DNA of 64,000 nucleotides. It comes from Pseudisothecium myosuroides (Eukaryota > Streptophyta > Bryopsida > Hypnales > Lembophyllaceae). Shown here piece after piece: positions 11,196 through 21,911 of this stretch (the first letter of the stretch is position 1; each line of letters opens with the position of its first letter). Location: positions 22,323,296 through 22,387,295 of the forward strand of contig OX637292.1 of NCBI GenBank assembly GCA_951799445.1, in the 5' to 3' direction. Under the pieces are notes generated by a model. It did no database searches, had not been told where the DNA came from, and worked only from the letters and a program-made list of their open reading frames with translations. Position numbers and translations under genes: made by a program.

Positions 11196-13927
11196 TATAG
11201 GGTAACTGCGCCTATTGCTGCGCTGGACCCCATAGTTGCGCAGCCTACACCTGTCATTGCGCGATTTCAATATCCACCATTCGATCTCCAGCCGACCAGC
11301 AGATCAATATCAGCCTTTGGATCTTCGACCGTTCCCTGTCATTTCGCAGAGTGCGCACTGTCACTTCGCAGCCTGCACCTGTCATCTGCATCCTTCGCTG
11401 TCACTTTTGTGTGTGCGCATTGTCATTCGTTTTGTTTTTTCCAGCTCTGTGTTGTCTTGCACGTTGTGTGCGCACATTGTCGAGGTAGTTTTCAAGCTCC
11501 GCCATAGCTGCAAGGGCCATTTTCAAGAAGCCGCAAGAAGCTTATCGAAATTTGTACAATGTTTGAGGTGAATGAGAGCTCGGCCATGGCCACGAGCGCC
11601 ATGTCTTGCAGTATTGTGTAGCTATTTCAACAAACTGATGATACAGCCTTGTAGCCTAGATCGCACCTGTACAAGGCAAACTGGAGAGTTTTTGTTGTAT
11701 GAATTAGCCACTTGCTACTAGTGCCTGCACATGCACCATCCGGCACTACAGGCCTGGAACAATGAAGGAGACAAGAAAGGACGCACCTGGAAAACAACTT
11801 TGAAGAGTTTGGAAAATTTGAGTCAGTCAATTAGAGAAGAAATTTGTGAGAAGAACGTCGAGGTATAGATTCACAGCATCGTAGTACAGGTTCATCGTCT
11901 TCCTGATTTTGTTCATGGTCAGAGTTTTAATAGTTTCCGCAATTCATTCGATCTCTTTTAGAGTAGCAATATTCAATCCTTTCTCGTGTAAGTACTGTTT
12001 CAAATGGCAATATTGTTCCCGATTGTTTTAAATGGCAGTATTGTTTCAAATGGCAGTATTGCTACATTGTCTGGTTTGTGTGGTACGGGTGACATCATTC
12101 ATGCTTGTGCGATCTCCGATGAATTTATTGTCGGTTCCTTCAGCACTCAAGGTTGGTATGGCGATTTTTTTAGGGTTCTGGAAGGTCAAGCTCCTGTTGC
12201 GGAATCCTTCTCAGTAAGTGTTTTCTTCTTGGTAAGTCATTCTACTTATTCTAGTTGGAAAACAACGCTTTCTCTTGCATCTCTGTGTGTTTGCTTAGGT
12301 TGCACAAATGCGTGTCTACATTGCTGGCCATCGCTTAACATAAAAATTTCATCAATCCATTAAGTTCAGCATCTTTAGTGTAAGTTTAATTACAAGCTCT
12401 GATAACTAGCAATAGACTTTAATAGCCAAATTTGAAACACATTTAATAGCCATAATTTGTGTCATGGGTACATTTTTTGTCAGGCTTTAATACTGGTTAT
12501 AATATTGCTATTCGCAACTGGATGAGTCTTTGCAGTGTCTGCACAATTTGATTTGAGACATGCATATGTGTCAGTCTACTGTCTAGCAATTTTGGTCTCA
12601 GAGCGCGCCAGTTCCTACTGTTTTCTATGCTTACGGTATCAAATCCCCAGAAGTTTAGCAGCCGTAGTGTTTCATGAGCGTAGGTTTCGAGATAGTTTGA
12701 GCGCCATCCGCTTTCACCTTGCGTTTTCTTTGAAATTTCACGATCCGCAGCAGCTTGCGATCTATACGAGCACAACTTTTGAGATAGTTTGAGAGCAGAG
12801 ACTTTTGCGTGATGGAGTTTGTTTAGAGGTGTGTGCTCCTTCTTGCCTTATTCTCGTCATTTTCTTGCTTTGTCCTGATGGCAATGTCTCTAGGGATTCA
12901 GCTGGATGCTGAATTGGCAAAGCTCGACTTATTGGAGGATGCTGCCAAAGCTGGCTAGTTCAGCCACGAGAGGGTGCACTAGCAGGTCAAGTGAAGTCTG
13001 TTGTTGCAGTCGAAGCAGGCGTTGGGAATCGATTCAAGCTTTTCCGAGCTTCTAAACTTCTGGGATTCAATTCAAAGGCATGAACATTGACAGGGTATGT
13101 CATGACATACTTTGATTGCCTGGAGATGATATTCATTGGTTGCAAACCTTCTTGCTAATTTAAAAAAATTGAGTTTTGATTAAGCTAAGGGACTAAGCTG
13201 GTTTGGTGGTTCTTGCAGGTCATCAATGATTTCAAAGCTCCTGATGGAATTGCCGATAGAGTGGAGTGCGATGCAAAGCCCAGGAGAACGAGTTTGGAGA
13301 AGAGCATGGAGGCTTGGAATTGAGAGCCACAGGGTAGATGTGTATATTGTACAAGTGCTAGTCTAGTTGGTGTTTGCAGTGCCATGTCTCTGGAATTGAT
13401 TGGATCTTGTACATAGGAGAAACCCAAGATGGAAATGGAACTAATGTCCATTGTGGCAATGGAAATCAGACCGATGTCTGTTATGATTTGCTTGTGAAGA
13501 TAATTTTGGATTCGATTCATGATTGAATTTTCTAAATTCATGTGGTTTTGTACAAACTGTAGTAAACTTGGTTAGGACTTGCCAGAATAATTATTCTCCA
13601 ATGTAGTATTCCCAACTTAAGAATGTAAAATGCGCAATGATAGGAACAACCCTAATGCGCAATGATAGGGGTAATGTGTGCAATGAAAGGTTATATATGT
13701 GCAATAATAGGTGATTTGGTCTTTTGGAAAGGTGTCTTGACATACCTCCACAACTTCTCACATTGGAGGCACATATTGCAACAAAATTTGATTTTGAAAG
13801 ATTGTGTAAAGAGTCACTTCATCTCTTACCAATTTTAGTATAGAAGATTGAAGCAAATTAAGTGCATTCATGTTTGCACGTTAAGTCAAACTCTTAAGTG
13901 AGCAATAATAGGCACATCTACCCTATA
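11196..13927. mobile_element. Unclassified 2.7-kb element with TIRs and subterminal repeats
   Basis: The left end reads TATAGGGTAACTGCGCCTAT. The reverse complement of the right end reads TATAGGGTAGATGTGCCTAT, so the termini form an imperfect inverted repeat of about 25 bp. Inside each end are repeated short motifs in opposite orientation. On the left these are variants of CCTGTCATTGCGC and TTGCGCAG (about 11205-11430). On the right are at least four TGCGCAATGATAGG-like units (about 13630-13710 and 13905). Flanking bases are TATA on both sides, compatible with a TA or TATA target duplication. No transposase domain was recognised, so it is probably non-autonomous and may have captured host gene pieces. 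The superfamily is unknown. Confidence 0.6.
12890..13354 (+). pseudogene. Possible captured gene fragments inside the 2.7-kb element
   Basis: Several short stretches look exon-like on the plus strand. One frame around 12893-12955 reads IQLDAELAKLDLLEDAAKAG and then stops. A segment after a good acceptor (ttcttgcag, near 13219) reads VINDFKAPDGIADRV and ends with a stop near 13323. They do not join into one clear model. This resembles host gene pieces carried by a transposable element, but it could also be a weakly expressed real gene. Confidence 0.25.
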
Positions 13928-14153
13928 GCCTGGAATATGCCAGCAACAAGGGCAGCTTGATCCATTCTTCGTCTTTAGACATTTCTCGAGGCTGATTTGC
14001 GAGGTTACTTTGCAATTCCCTGCATTAAAATCATCAAATTAGCCAAGCTAGAATAGTGCTTCAATACTGGGTGGTTTTCTTTTTAGACAATTACCTTAAT
14101 CTAGCTACAAGGCCATAAAAACGGAATAAAACTATGCAGGAGAATCAGCTCAC

Positions 14154-14212
14154 CTGACTGTCTGCGAGCTCGAGATGCTCTGACCCTTGGTTTTGCCTTC
14201 GACATCGTCCAT
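14154..14212 (-). CDS. First coding exon of an unrecognised gene (copy 2)
   Basis: This duplicates the exon at 1792-1850. The ATG is at 14212, the peptide begins MDDVEGKTKG and ends at the same donor, CAG|GTGAGC. Within about 40 bases past the donor this copy departs from copy 1, so the downstream exons are missing or lie elsewhere. It is most likely a truncated duplicate of a 5' gene end. Confidence 0.35.
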
Positions 14213-14762
14213 CCCCGACGACGTCTTTACCCAAAGAGGCAGAAGTGAAGAAAGTTCTTCGACTTCGTCACTCCAAACTGGGAGCCGTGCACACGCAAAG
14301 ATTCTACTCTCAAAGAGAAATGCACCGCAGAGCAACCAGAGACGGCACACTTTGGAGCTCAACCTTGACAGAAACGGCCTCATCCTTGCTGACAATTCCA
14401 CAATCTGCACTGTTTCAACAAGCTAAATTGCAGAATTAGCACCAAGTCGACGGGAATCTACGCATCCCACCCAAAGATAAGCAGTCCACAAAATGAAGCA
14501 AATGAAGCAAACTTGCAAGAACTGAAACAGATGAATGACTAAGCTCTGTGAGAAATCTGGACCCTGTCCAGGCATTACCGATGGAGCGTAAGCCGGCCTT
14601 GTGTAACTGCGCAGCTCGGTTACGAGCAAAACCTGGGCCTATTTGCAGGGCTGTAGGTGACCTTCAAGTAGCAAGCTGAATGTCGGCCAGACCGGCTCTA
14701 GCCGAATGCGCAACCAACAGTGACTGAATTTCCCTCCACCTTCGTTTCTGGCACGAAAAGTC

Positions 14763-14770
14763 TATATAAG
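14763..14770 (+). promoter_or_regulatory. TATA-like box (copy 2)
   Basis: TATATAAG is in the same context as 2268-2275 of copy 1. The surrounding ~100 bases are strongly conserved between the copies. Confidence 0.3.
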
Positions 14771-14875
14771 TTCCTACGTGAAGGGCAATTGGAGGCTGAC
14801 AGCTTCATCTCAGAATAGGATTATTTTACTCAAAGCAGTCGCCTTTTCCTTTTGTCAACAGCTGAGGTTCGTGCC

Positions 14876-14941
14876 ATGACGGTGGAATCGCAGCGCCTGA
14901 AGGAATCAAAATCGAGAAGGGTTTATAGATTAAACAATTGA
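14876..14941 (+). pseudogene. Frameshifted duplicate of the 28-aa ORF
   Basis: It starts MTVESQRLKE like 2381-2467. A one-base deletion after codon 12 changes the frame, and it stops after 21 codons. If the copy-1 ORF is real, this is its broken duplicate. Confidence 0.2.
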
Positions 14942-15578
14942 AATATAGGAGGTTTCTGTAGGCCATAGAGTACATTGAGAGACCGTATTCCATTACTATA
15001 CCACACCTCGAACTTCTTCAAGGTAATGTCTGGAAGGCCCAAACAGTCGCTTCTGGAGCGCTGCTTTTGACGCACAGCAAATAACGAGATTCAGAGTTGC
15101 CACACTGAATCAAAATTTCTCACACAATTCAAACACATAATTTGTGCAGAACGTTGCATACGATTGTTACACCATATCTAAAATACGTTCAGTTCCTAAC
15201 TCTTCCCCAACGACAGGTATCCAGTCCCATGAGCAGAGCCCTAAATGATCAAACTAAACGTCATCAGGAATTGAAATTTCCGACAACAAAGATTCCAAGT
15301 CGTAATCATCCAGTCATTCACTATCAATCAGCTTGGGTCAGAATCTCAGATGAACGAAAAAGTCGTTGCTATTGCTTTCTAAACCTCTGTTACATAAAAA
15401 TATTTGGCAGCACAATAATCCCCGTCAAAAAGCTGTGCAATCAGTAAGAGAATCCTCACGCACACAAACCCTAAATCATGCTTTGATTCTCCCACTCGCA
15501 CATTTCGCCTTCCTGCGCGGGTGCTGCAAAAACCCTAAATCCCAAACCAAGAAAATTTCCTAAACGAGCTATAGAAAC

Positions 15579-16001
15579 TCAAAACGATACGTCCGGCTTC
15601 TCGGGCTCCTCCGACGGATTCTCCTCCTCCTCCTCTTCCTTCTTCTCTTCGTCCTCTTCGTCTTCTTCCGGAGGATCTGCGGGCAACGGAGGGGGCAACG
15701 GGGTCTTCATCGGACTAAATTGAGGGAAAATGTCCGGTCTCCTTCCAGGTCGCGGCCTGTCCCACTCAATTGGAAAGTCAAGAGGCGAGCGCCGAGTCAT
15801 CTTCTCCTCGTCGGGCGCCATGGCCCTCACGGCCGCATTTGAAACGGCGGACAATCTGCGCACGGGGCCGAACTTCACCGAAGTCGAAGATTGCAATCCA
15901 TGCTCGGAAGTGTACGAGCAAGAGCAGCGAGGCTCCTGTTGGAGATGGCGTTGTGGAGAGGCAGCGTGGAGGACCGACGATGCGCACACCGCCATAGCCA
16001 T
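15579..16001 (-). CDS. Small Pro/Glu-rich protein, putative plastid-targeted
   Basis: A 140-residue protein read from the ATG at 16001 (a second ATG is two codons further in). Residues ~1-50 are rich in Ser, Ala, Arg and Cys with few acidic residues, as in a chloroplast transit peptide (MAMAVCASSVLHAAS...). A conserved-looking middle follows: SPLDFPIEWDRPRPGRRPDI and FPQFSPMKTPLPPPLPADPP. The tail (~110-140) is almost continuous Glu/Asp/Lys and ends in VSF. I recall similar RPGRRPDIFPQFSP proteins in plant proteomes but cannot name a function. The gene appears single-exon. A paralogue at 3122-3550 has lost the start. Plastid location is inferred from composition only. Confidence 0.65.
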   Translation of the reverse strand: MAMAVCASSVLHAASPQRHLQQEPRCSCSYTSEHGLQSSTSVKFGPVRRLSAVSNAAVRAMAPDEEKMTRRSPLDFPIEWDRPRPGRRPDIFPQFSPMKTPLPPPLPADPPEEDEEDEEKKEEEEEENPSEEPEKPDVSF

Positions 16002-16046
16002 AGCCGAAGTAATAAGTTGACAACAATCACAGAGAGCCACAGATTT

Positions 16047-16331
16047 GCTGTGGACCTTTGTATATCCGCATTCGTTTTCTGGTCGGTTAACGTTCAGGTT
16101 CCACAGTGCTGCTACTCATTCGCTGAAGATAACAATCTTTGGTGGATATTTTACGAGTTGTAGATTTCAGAGAAGCCCTAGATTTCGAGGGTGCTAAAAG
16201 TATTTTCATGATTTCGTAGATTTCACTCATCTACATTAGCTATATGTGTTATGTAGATCTAGAGAAGTCTAGGAGTGCACTTGTATGGATATTATTGACA
16301 GGTCATGTTTTACAGGTCTGGAACTGAATGT
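16047..16331. other. Short intergenic stretch
   Basis: Presumed 5' leader and promoter side of the minus-strand gene ending at 16001. No defined promoter element was recognised. Confidence 0.3.
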
Positions 16332-16562
16332 TTAACCCTTGAAAAGGAGAGACTGGTAACCGTGGAAATCACCCTTTTGGATATCATGGGATTCATTGGC
16401 TTAAAAAATGCAAAAGCACTCACTGGAAGTCAAACTACTGTAGAAGACCTTCTCTTTTTACAACAGAATTTTGAGGATGAATGGTTGCACTTTTGTCCTG
16501 CATGTAAGGATTCTTTGTCATTCATCAACATGAAAACGACCGTTGCGTTATTTAAGGGTTAA
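16332..16562 (-). mobile_element. 230-bp TTAA MITE family, copy
   Basis: A 231-bp unit begins TTAACCCTTGAAAAGG and ends TATTTAAGGGTTAA. Its interior matches 18407-18637 in inverse orientation ('agtcaaactactgtagaagacc'). It also matches 18832-19061 in the same orientation. A frame across it is open only by chance. Confidence 0.8.
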
Positions 16563-17780
16563 GCCATTAGACAATTTGTTATTATTTTAAGTAGCAATTA
16601 ATAATACATATTCACATTCTAAAAATTTAAACTATCCTTAGGTACGTAAGTTTTTTAAATCAAGTACGTAGTCTAAATGTGTGACAAGTATTCTACAATG
16701 AATGGATTTATAGGATGTATACAAAAATTCTTAAAAATTAGGATCATGTATATAATAACTCTCTCTTGTTTGTATTAAAGAAACATTGACATTAGTGCAA
16801 AAATTCTTTTGCAATAGCAATTTTTTCATGATTTGCTCCATGTTTTAAAATATTTTTTGGAGACAAAATCCTATTACTATAATTAAATAATATTATAATG
16901 TGTTACTATCTCTGCCAATATGGAGAGATCATGCAATGCTTTGAAAGCTCAAAATTTGTAAAGGCAAATAAAATGAGACATATATTAAAAGTCCAAGTGT
17001 CATAGAGCAATCATCATTCAAAAAAAGGTAATACTTATATCTCATGTAATTATAATCATGTAGTATAAGAACAATATTATGAAAATAAATAAATTTTGAG
17101 GCCAAATAAAATCAAGATATGTGATAAAATCAATAGTAGCTTATTAAGGCCCTTCGTTCTTGAAAAGTAATTTCTTCTTTTCAAGTAGAAATTGTGATGT
17201 TTGATTATTAGGAATAGTAGAATTGTAAGATGGTTAAGTATGGTTTGGAAAAATTCAATCATTTAAGATTATCTTGAGGATTATCCTAAAGATATTATAG
17301 AAGAGACATTCAAAATCTCAAAGATTATCCTAAAGATTTTATAGAAGAGACATTCAAAATCTCAAAGATTATCCTAAAGATTTTATAGAAGAGACATTTA
17401 TATGGGGTTGTGCAATGTTGTGTATAGAGTCAAATATTTGTCTTACAGAGTGAAAAATAATGAATTAAAAAAAATATAAATTCTTGCACAAATTAGTTAA
17501 AATTTGTCATTAATCTACATGTTTTTCATCCAAAAGTCATCATGTACATGAGGATTGAGAACATAAAAGGAATGTTGAATGAGCCTTGATCTTCAAATAT
17601 GTATGTGATCAACAACAATATGTAAATAGATTGCAAATATAAAAGGAGAGTTATTTGTTCTCTTTTCAAATTGGGCATGCATCCCACATTTGCTTACAAG
17701 TATAAATTTATGATTAAAGAGGTAAATAATGTGCATTACTGATTCATTTGGAATCATGTGTTCAAATTTTGAATTCCCTA
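16563..17780. other. AT-rich DNA without recognised gene
   Basis: Strongly AT-rich, with many stops in all frames. It includes the 44-bp tandem repeat listed separately. Confidence 0.4.
17279..17399. repeat. 44-bp tandem repeat, about 2.8 copies
   Basis: The unit starts gattatcctaaagattttat and repeats at 17279, 17323 and 17367 with almost no divergence, so the expansion looks recent. Confidence 0.9.
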
Positions 17781-18197
17781 AGAGCATTGCCAACATTTTT
17801 GGCCAAATGGGTCTCTCCAAATGGGCTCCCTGGGCTCTGTGAGGCACATTCACCTCCAGTCTTGCCTTACTTCCCATTCATCCCCGCCACACCCAAGCCT
17901 GGACAAAAATTGTTGTGTCACTTGAATTGTTAGACTAGTCCAAAGTTACTATTCCGAGCCTTCTAGGGCTTTAGGAGCATTGAAATTTGATGATGAAATC
18001 AATGCAAGCAATAAAGACAAGCTTTGTAAGGCACAATCAAGTTGTTTGGAGAGAACATCCTAGTATTTGGAGGGGCCACTTTAGAGTGACCAGGCTTCTA
18101 GCAACTCTGACCATGGATCCGGTGGGGCTACAATTGCACATAAGCCACGCCCAAGCCTGGACCGGCCACTTGTGGCAAAAAACGCTAGCGATGCTCT
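17781..18197. mobile_element. Putative 417-bp MITE with TIRs
   Basis: The left end reads AGAGCATTGCCAACATTTTT. The reverse complement of the right end reads AGAGCATCGCTAGCGTTTTT. Both are followed by a GGCC-containing motif, giving an imperfect inverted repeat of about 30 bp. The interior is more GC-rich than the flanks. No clear target duplication was seen, so the superfamily is not assigned. Related 'gcgatgctct' text occurs near 6280. Confidence 0.5.
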
Positions 18198-18406
18198 ATT
18201 GCTTCCAAAATTGAATTGGTTTGTAGAATTTTATCCTCAACCCTACGACCTCCTCTATGGCAGCAAATTATTATATGAAAATTCTTTCAATACTATACAT
18301 ACATTAAATTATATGGAGTATTAATTTTATCTAAAATACTATGCAATGACATATTTATTTAGAATGTCTCTGTCACTAATTTACATAATTCCAAAATTAG
18401 TGAGAA

Positions 18407-18637
18407 TTAACCCTTAAACGTAGACGTGGATGTTTTTTGTCCGATGGATGATAGAGATTCCCTCTATGTAGGACAAAAGTGCAACTGTTCATCCTTGAAA
18501 TTTTGTTGTGAAAAGGGGAGGTCTTCTAGAGTAGTTTGACTTCCAATGAGTGCTTTTGCATTTTTTTTAAGCCAATGATTCACACAGTAATTAGAGGGAT
18601 GATTTCCACGGTCACCAACTTGTCCTTTGAGGGTTAA
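18407..18637 (+). mobile_element. 230-bp TTAA MITE family, copy
   Basis: A 231-bp unit bounded by TTAA, with ends CCCTTAAACG and (reverse complement of the right end) CCCTCAAAGGACAAGTTGGT. The interior includes 'ctatgtaggacaaaagtgca', shared with 451-680. Confidence 0.8.
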
Positions 18638-18831
18638 AGATATCATTCCAAGGTGTATTACTAGAGTTATATTTGAGCCTTGACTCAATGGTCAACGTGA
18701 ACTGACCCCCTCCCTCGGCACCCCCAAGTCATTTCAAAGGTGCATGTAAAAGAAAGACCCCTATTTTGTGCTCAATTAATTTATCTTGACACCTCTCCAA
18801 GCTAATTTGGGGCCTCTAAGGTAGGAGGTCC

Positions 18832-19061
18832 TTAACCCTGTAAGGACGCGGGGGGTGACCCTGGAAATCATGCATTGTATAACCGTGAGAGTCATTGCAA
18901 TAAAAAAATCCAAAAGTACTTATTGGAAGTCAAGCTACTGTAGATGTTCTCCACTTTCCACAAAAAACTCCAAAGATGAATAGTTGTAGTTCTGTCCTGC
19001 ATTGGAGAATCCCTTGTCATTCATCGGACACTTATGGTCTGCGGCGTCCTTACTGGGTTAA
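18832..19061 (-). mobile_element. 230-bp TTAA MITE family, copy
   Basis: A 230-bp unit bounded by TTAA. The left end is CCCTGTAAGGACGC and the right end (reverse complement) CCCAGTAAGGACGC, the best preserved terminal inverted repeat of this family in the window. Orientation is as at 16332 and opposite to 18407. Confidence 0.8.
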
Positions 19062-20263
19062 ATATGAATTCCAAATTTCCAAATTTTATCATTCGTGGAA
19101 AATTTCTTTCAGCATTTTCCCAAGGGGTGGAGCGAGGGGGTCAGTTCACCCCGGCCGACTCACTGGACTGGACATGGCGGCGATCACTCCTTCCCCGTCC
19201 GCGCCGACACAGGGCTGCGTGCTCATGAAAATTTCCATGTGCGGGTGCTTTTCTGTCGATTCCCAATTATCAGAAGCCGAGGATCATGCACCTCCGACAA
19301 TTTTCTGTTTCAACGGAGAATAGGGTGAAAAATTTCCTTGTTGGTTGCTGAACTACCGCTGAAGTTTCGGATTTTGTCGAAACAGAGCACTACCATTGTG
19401 ATGATTAGAATTACGCTGATGATTTCATTCTGGAATGCGGTATGCTGAGCACTGGAGAAAATTGCTGTTCAAAATCTCAGTTCGATCATTTCCCTGGGCA
19501 TGTTATTTCCCCCCCACGATCTAAGTGTTCTTAATATTCTATTTCATCAATTCTGCAATGACAGCTCTTTTTTTGCATCCTGAATTTCTTGCGTTTCGAG
19601 TTTTTGAAATTTGCAAAAGAAGTATCTCGAGTTATCATCGAGTCGTATTGTATGTTGACCTCTCACACACTTTGCATTCTCATCAACGAGCTTTTGTCCT
19701 CCGGTTTGATCAGATTCTTAAAATGAACTTATAATTAAGTTCATGTAACAAGGTTGAAGAACCTAATTCTAACTGCTAGCTCGAAATAGATCTTTATTAA
19801 TTAGGACTTGCGTGACTCAAGACTGAAATTTTAAGAGATGTCAATTAAGTTCGCACTGATGAGTTGTTGCAATTACCGGTTGCATTGAGATTTTTCTAAT
19901 TTAAGGGTTTTCTTTTCGGGTTGAATTGAGCTGCATAATGACAGCGTTGTGTGACTCGAGATTGAGTTCATGATATGCTGTCTACAGATTCACCAGATTC
20001 TTACGTTTTGAGAATCTTCGTCTGTCACTGAGGGTTTAGGGATTAGAACGAGATTGCAAATTTCTACCTTGAAAGTAGCTCGTTGCTCGGCAGATTCCAT
20101 CATCTGACAGCAGCAGGAGATTCCTCCTCCAATTTGCGGAAGGTATCGTACTTGAAATTGCAGCTAAGGAATTTGGTATCCCGAATACCGATATGTCCAC
20201 CACAGCAAACGAAGGAGGGAACCATTCAGAGAGAAATCAAGCAGTGCGTGCGGAGGAACCATC
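19062..20263. other. Intergenic stretch upstream of F-box fragment
   Basis: Mixed composition with a GC-richer patch at about 19130-19290. Open frames exist but no domain was recognised. The part from about 19900 could be the original leader of the F-box gene that follows. Confidence 0.3.
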
Positions 20264-20626
20264 ATGTCGTCACTCGTGCTAAGAAGTGATGGTCGCAGAT
20301 CTTTAGAGGGACTACACCGCATGAGTTGCTGCAACTTGTGTTTGCTAATCTGCCTGTGAAGGTGATTCTTCTCTTGGGTCGCCCTTGCTCCAACGTTTGG
20401 AAGGAAAGCAAGGTTACCGGAGGCGCGGGCTTTTTCAAGGTTTTCAATGAGGTACGTCCAATGATGTTTTGCATTTAATAGGAAATACGGAGTATATCAA
20501 CTATCGAGTACCCTCGAATTTGTTTTTGGCGCTGCCTTGCAGGATTTTGATACCGACTGGAAGCAAGCTTTCTTTGGGAATCCAAAGGCTGACTGGAGAA
20601 ATCTGAAGGAGGTTGTCACAACTTAG
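20264..20626 (+). pseudogene. F-box gene fragment with 2-base frameshift
   Basis: From the ATG at 20264 the frame reads MSSLVLRSDGRRSLEGL, typical of the lead-in to an F-box. Two extra bases in 'ggactacaccgcatgag' then shift it. In the new frame the F-box continues as PHELLQLVFANLPVKVILLL...CSNVWKES and ends at a clean donor (AATGAG|GTACGT, exon end 20451). A second exon (20543-20626) after ttgcag continues in phase as DFDTDWKQAFFGNPKADW and reaches TAG. Normal F-box proteins continue far beyond this with a substrate-binding region, so this is a truncated, frameshifted copy. The intact family would be an SCF ubiquitin-ligase substrate receptor. Confidence 0.6.
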
Positions 20627-21052
20627 TGAAGCGGAAGACTCTGAATCCTCTGGTGCTCCTCTGGAAACGTTCTGTAATATGGCACCCATTCGAATTGAAT
20701 CTTCTGATTGTCCTTCTGTAATATGGCACTCATTTGAATTGATCGAAGCCCGCCAGAATTTGGAGAGAGACAGCCCGCCCTGCCAAGTCAGCTCCCACCC
20801 AAAAGATTCTCACCCTAAAGGCATCCACGTCAGCCACGGAACCAGATATTTACGCACAAGTTTCACACGGGCAACCCTAGAAGGGGGTGGGAACCGGTCA
20901 CCGCGTGCCACGTGGCAGGAGGAGCGGCGGCCGCCCCCGGCCCCCTTGCTCATACAGCCCTGTTTCCCCTGCAATATGAAAACCTTCACAGGCCTTCAGT
21001 TTTACAGACTCGAGCCGCAGCTTCAACGGCCCGGCGGACGTCTCAACACCTC

Positions 21053-21869
21053 GTAAGCGCAGCTTAGCTCCCTCCTACGTTGCTTTTTTTTTGCTGTTAC
21101 GTTACATTGTGCGTTTTTTTTGAGTGCGCTAGGTCCGGTTAAGGTAGCTCTTGTTTGTTGCTTGAGGTATGTACTGTCGCAGTGCGCTGATTTTCCTTCC
21201 ATTGCATTAGCCAATAGCGTTGTTCAAAGTTTTTTGTGGAATGCGGTATGGTCTCTGTTTGTAGTTGAATTGATAGTAGTAAAAAATCCAACGAGTTTAG
21301 TTTGTTGTACGTCCTGTTTTGCTTGCGAGAAATATTTATAGGTCTAAACGTCTAGGTCCGATAATGGCAGTCGCTGTCTGTTTGCTTGGTTTGCCATGTA
21401 TATTCGAAGTGTTGAACTCTCCTGTCCTTGTGCTGTGTAGCTGTAATTAGTAGTTTTTGAATTTTATTATATTATTTAGTGTATGTTGTGCGGGTCCTAG
21501 CTCTATGTAGTTGTCTTTGGAGGAGGCGTATCTCGGGCGGGTATAGTTCGTGAGTTTTGTTTGTTTGTTGGAGCGTTTGGGCATTCTGTTTGGACTGTTT
21601 TTATGTGTGGTGAAAATGCTAATGTTGAATGACTCGACTGCGATAGGTATTCGGAGATTACAATGTCTGTTGTCTTCCTGAATGTATGGCATAGGATAAT
21701 GAATTTTATGGACTGTTAGGTTGTGTAATGAACTTCGGTTGCGCCTGCTCGGGTATTTTTGCGGTTTATCTTTTCAGGTCGATGAACAAGGAAACACTAT
21801 ATGATTTTTTCATTCAGGTCCTGGGCCTTCCGTTTAAGAGGAATCTGATTCACTTGTATGTTATTGCAG
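21053..21869 (+). other. Probable 5'-leader intron of nucleolin gene
   Basis: A GT-rich, T-rich interval starts at CTC|GTAAGC (21053) and ends at ttattgcag (21869), 42 bases before the nucleolin ATG. Long T-rich leader introns are common in highly expressed plant genes. The upstream leader exon is GC-rich and ends near 21052. Inferred from splice consensus only. Confidence 0.45.
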
Positions 21870-21911
21870 CTTTTGATATTCCTGCTTTAAGCTCCTGTTA
21901 AATTCTTCATT

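Larger units (their letters stand above)
13990..16046. repeat. Duplicated block, copy 2
   Basis: This is the second copy of the block at 242-3573, about 12.4 kb away and in the same orientation. It lacks the ~1.4-kb insert of copy 1. It has about 110 extra bases near 14548-14660 and a short extra piece near 14700. It retains the ATG of the small minus-strand gene, so it is the better preserved copy for that gene. Confidence 0.85.
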
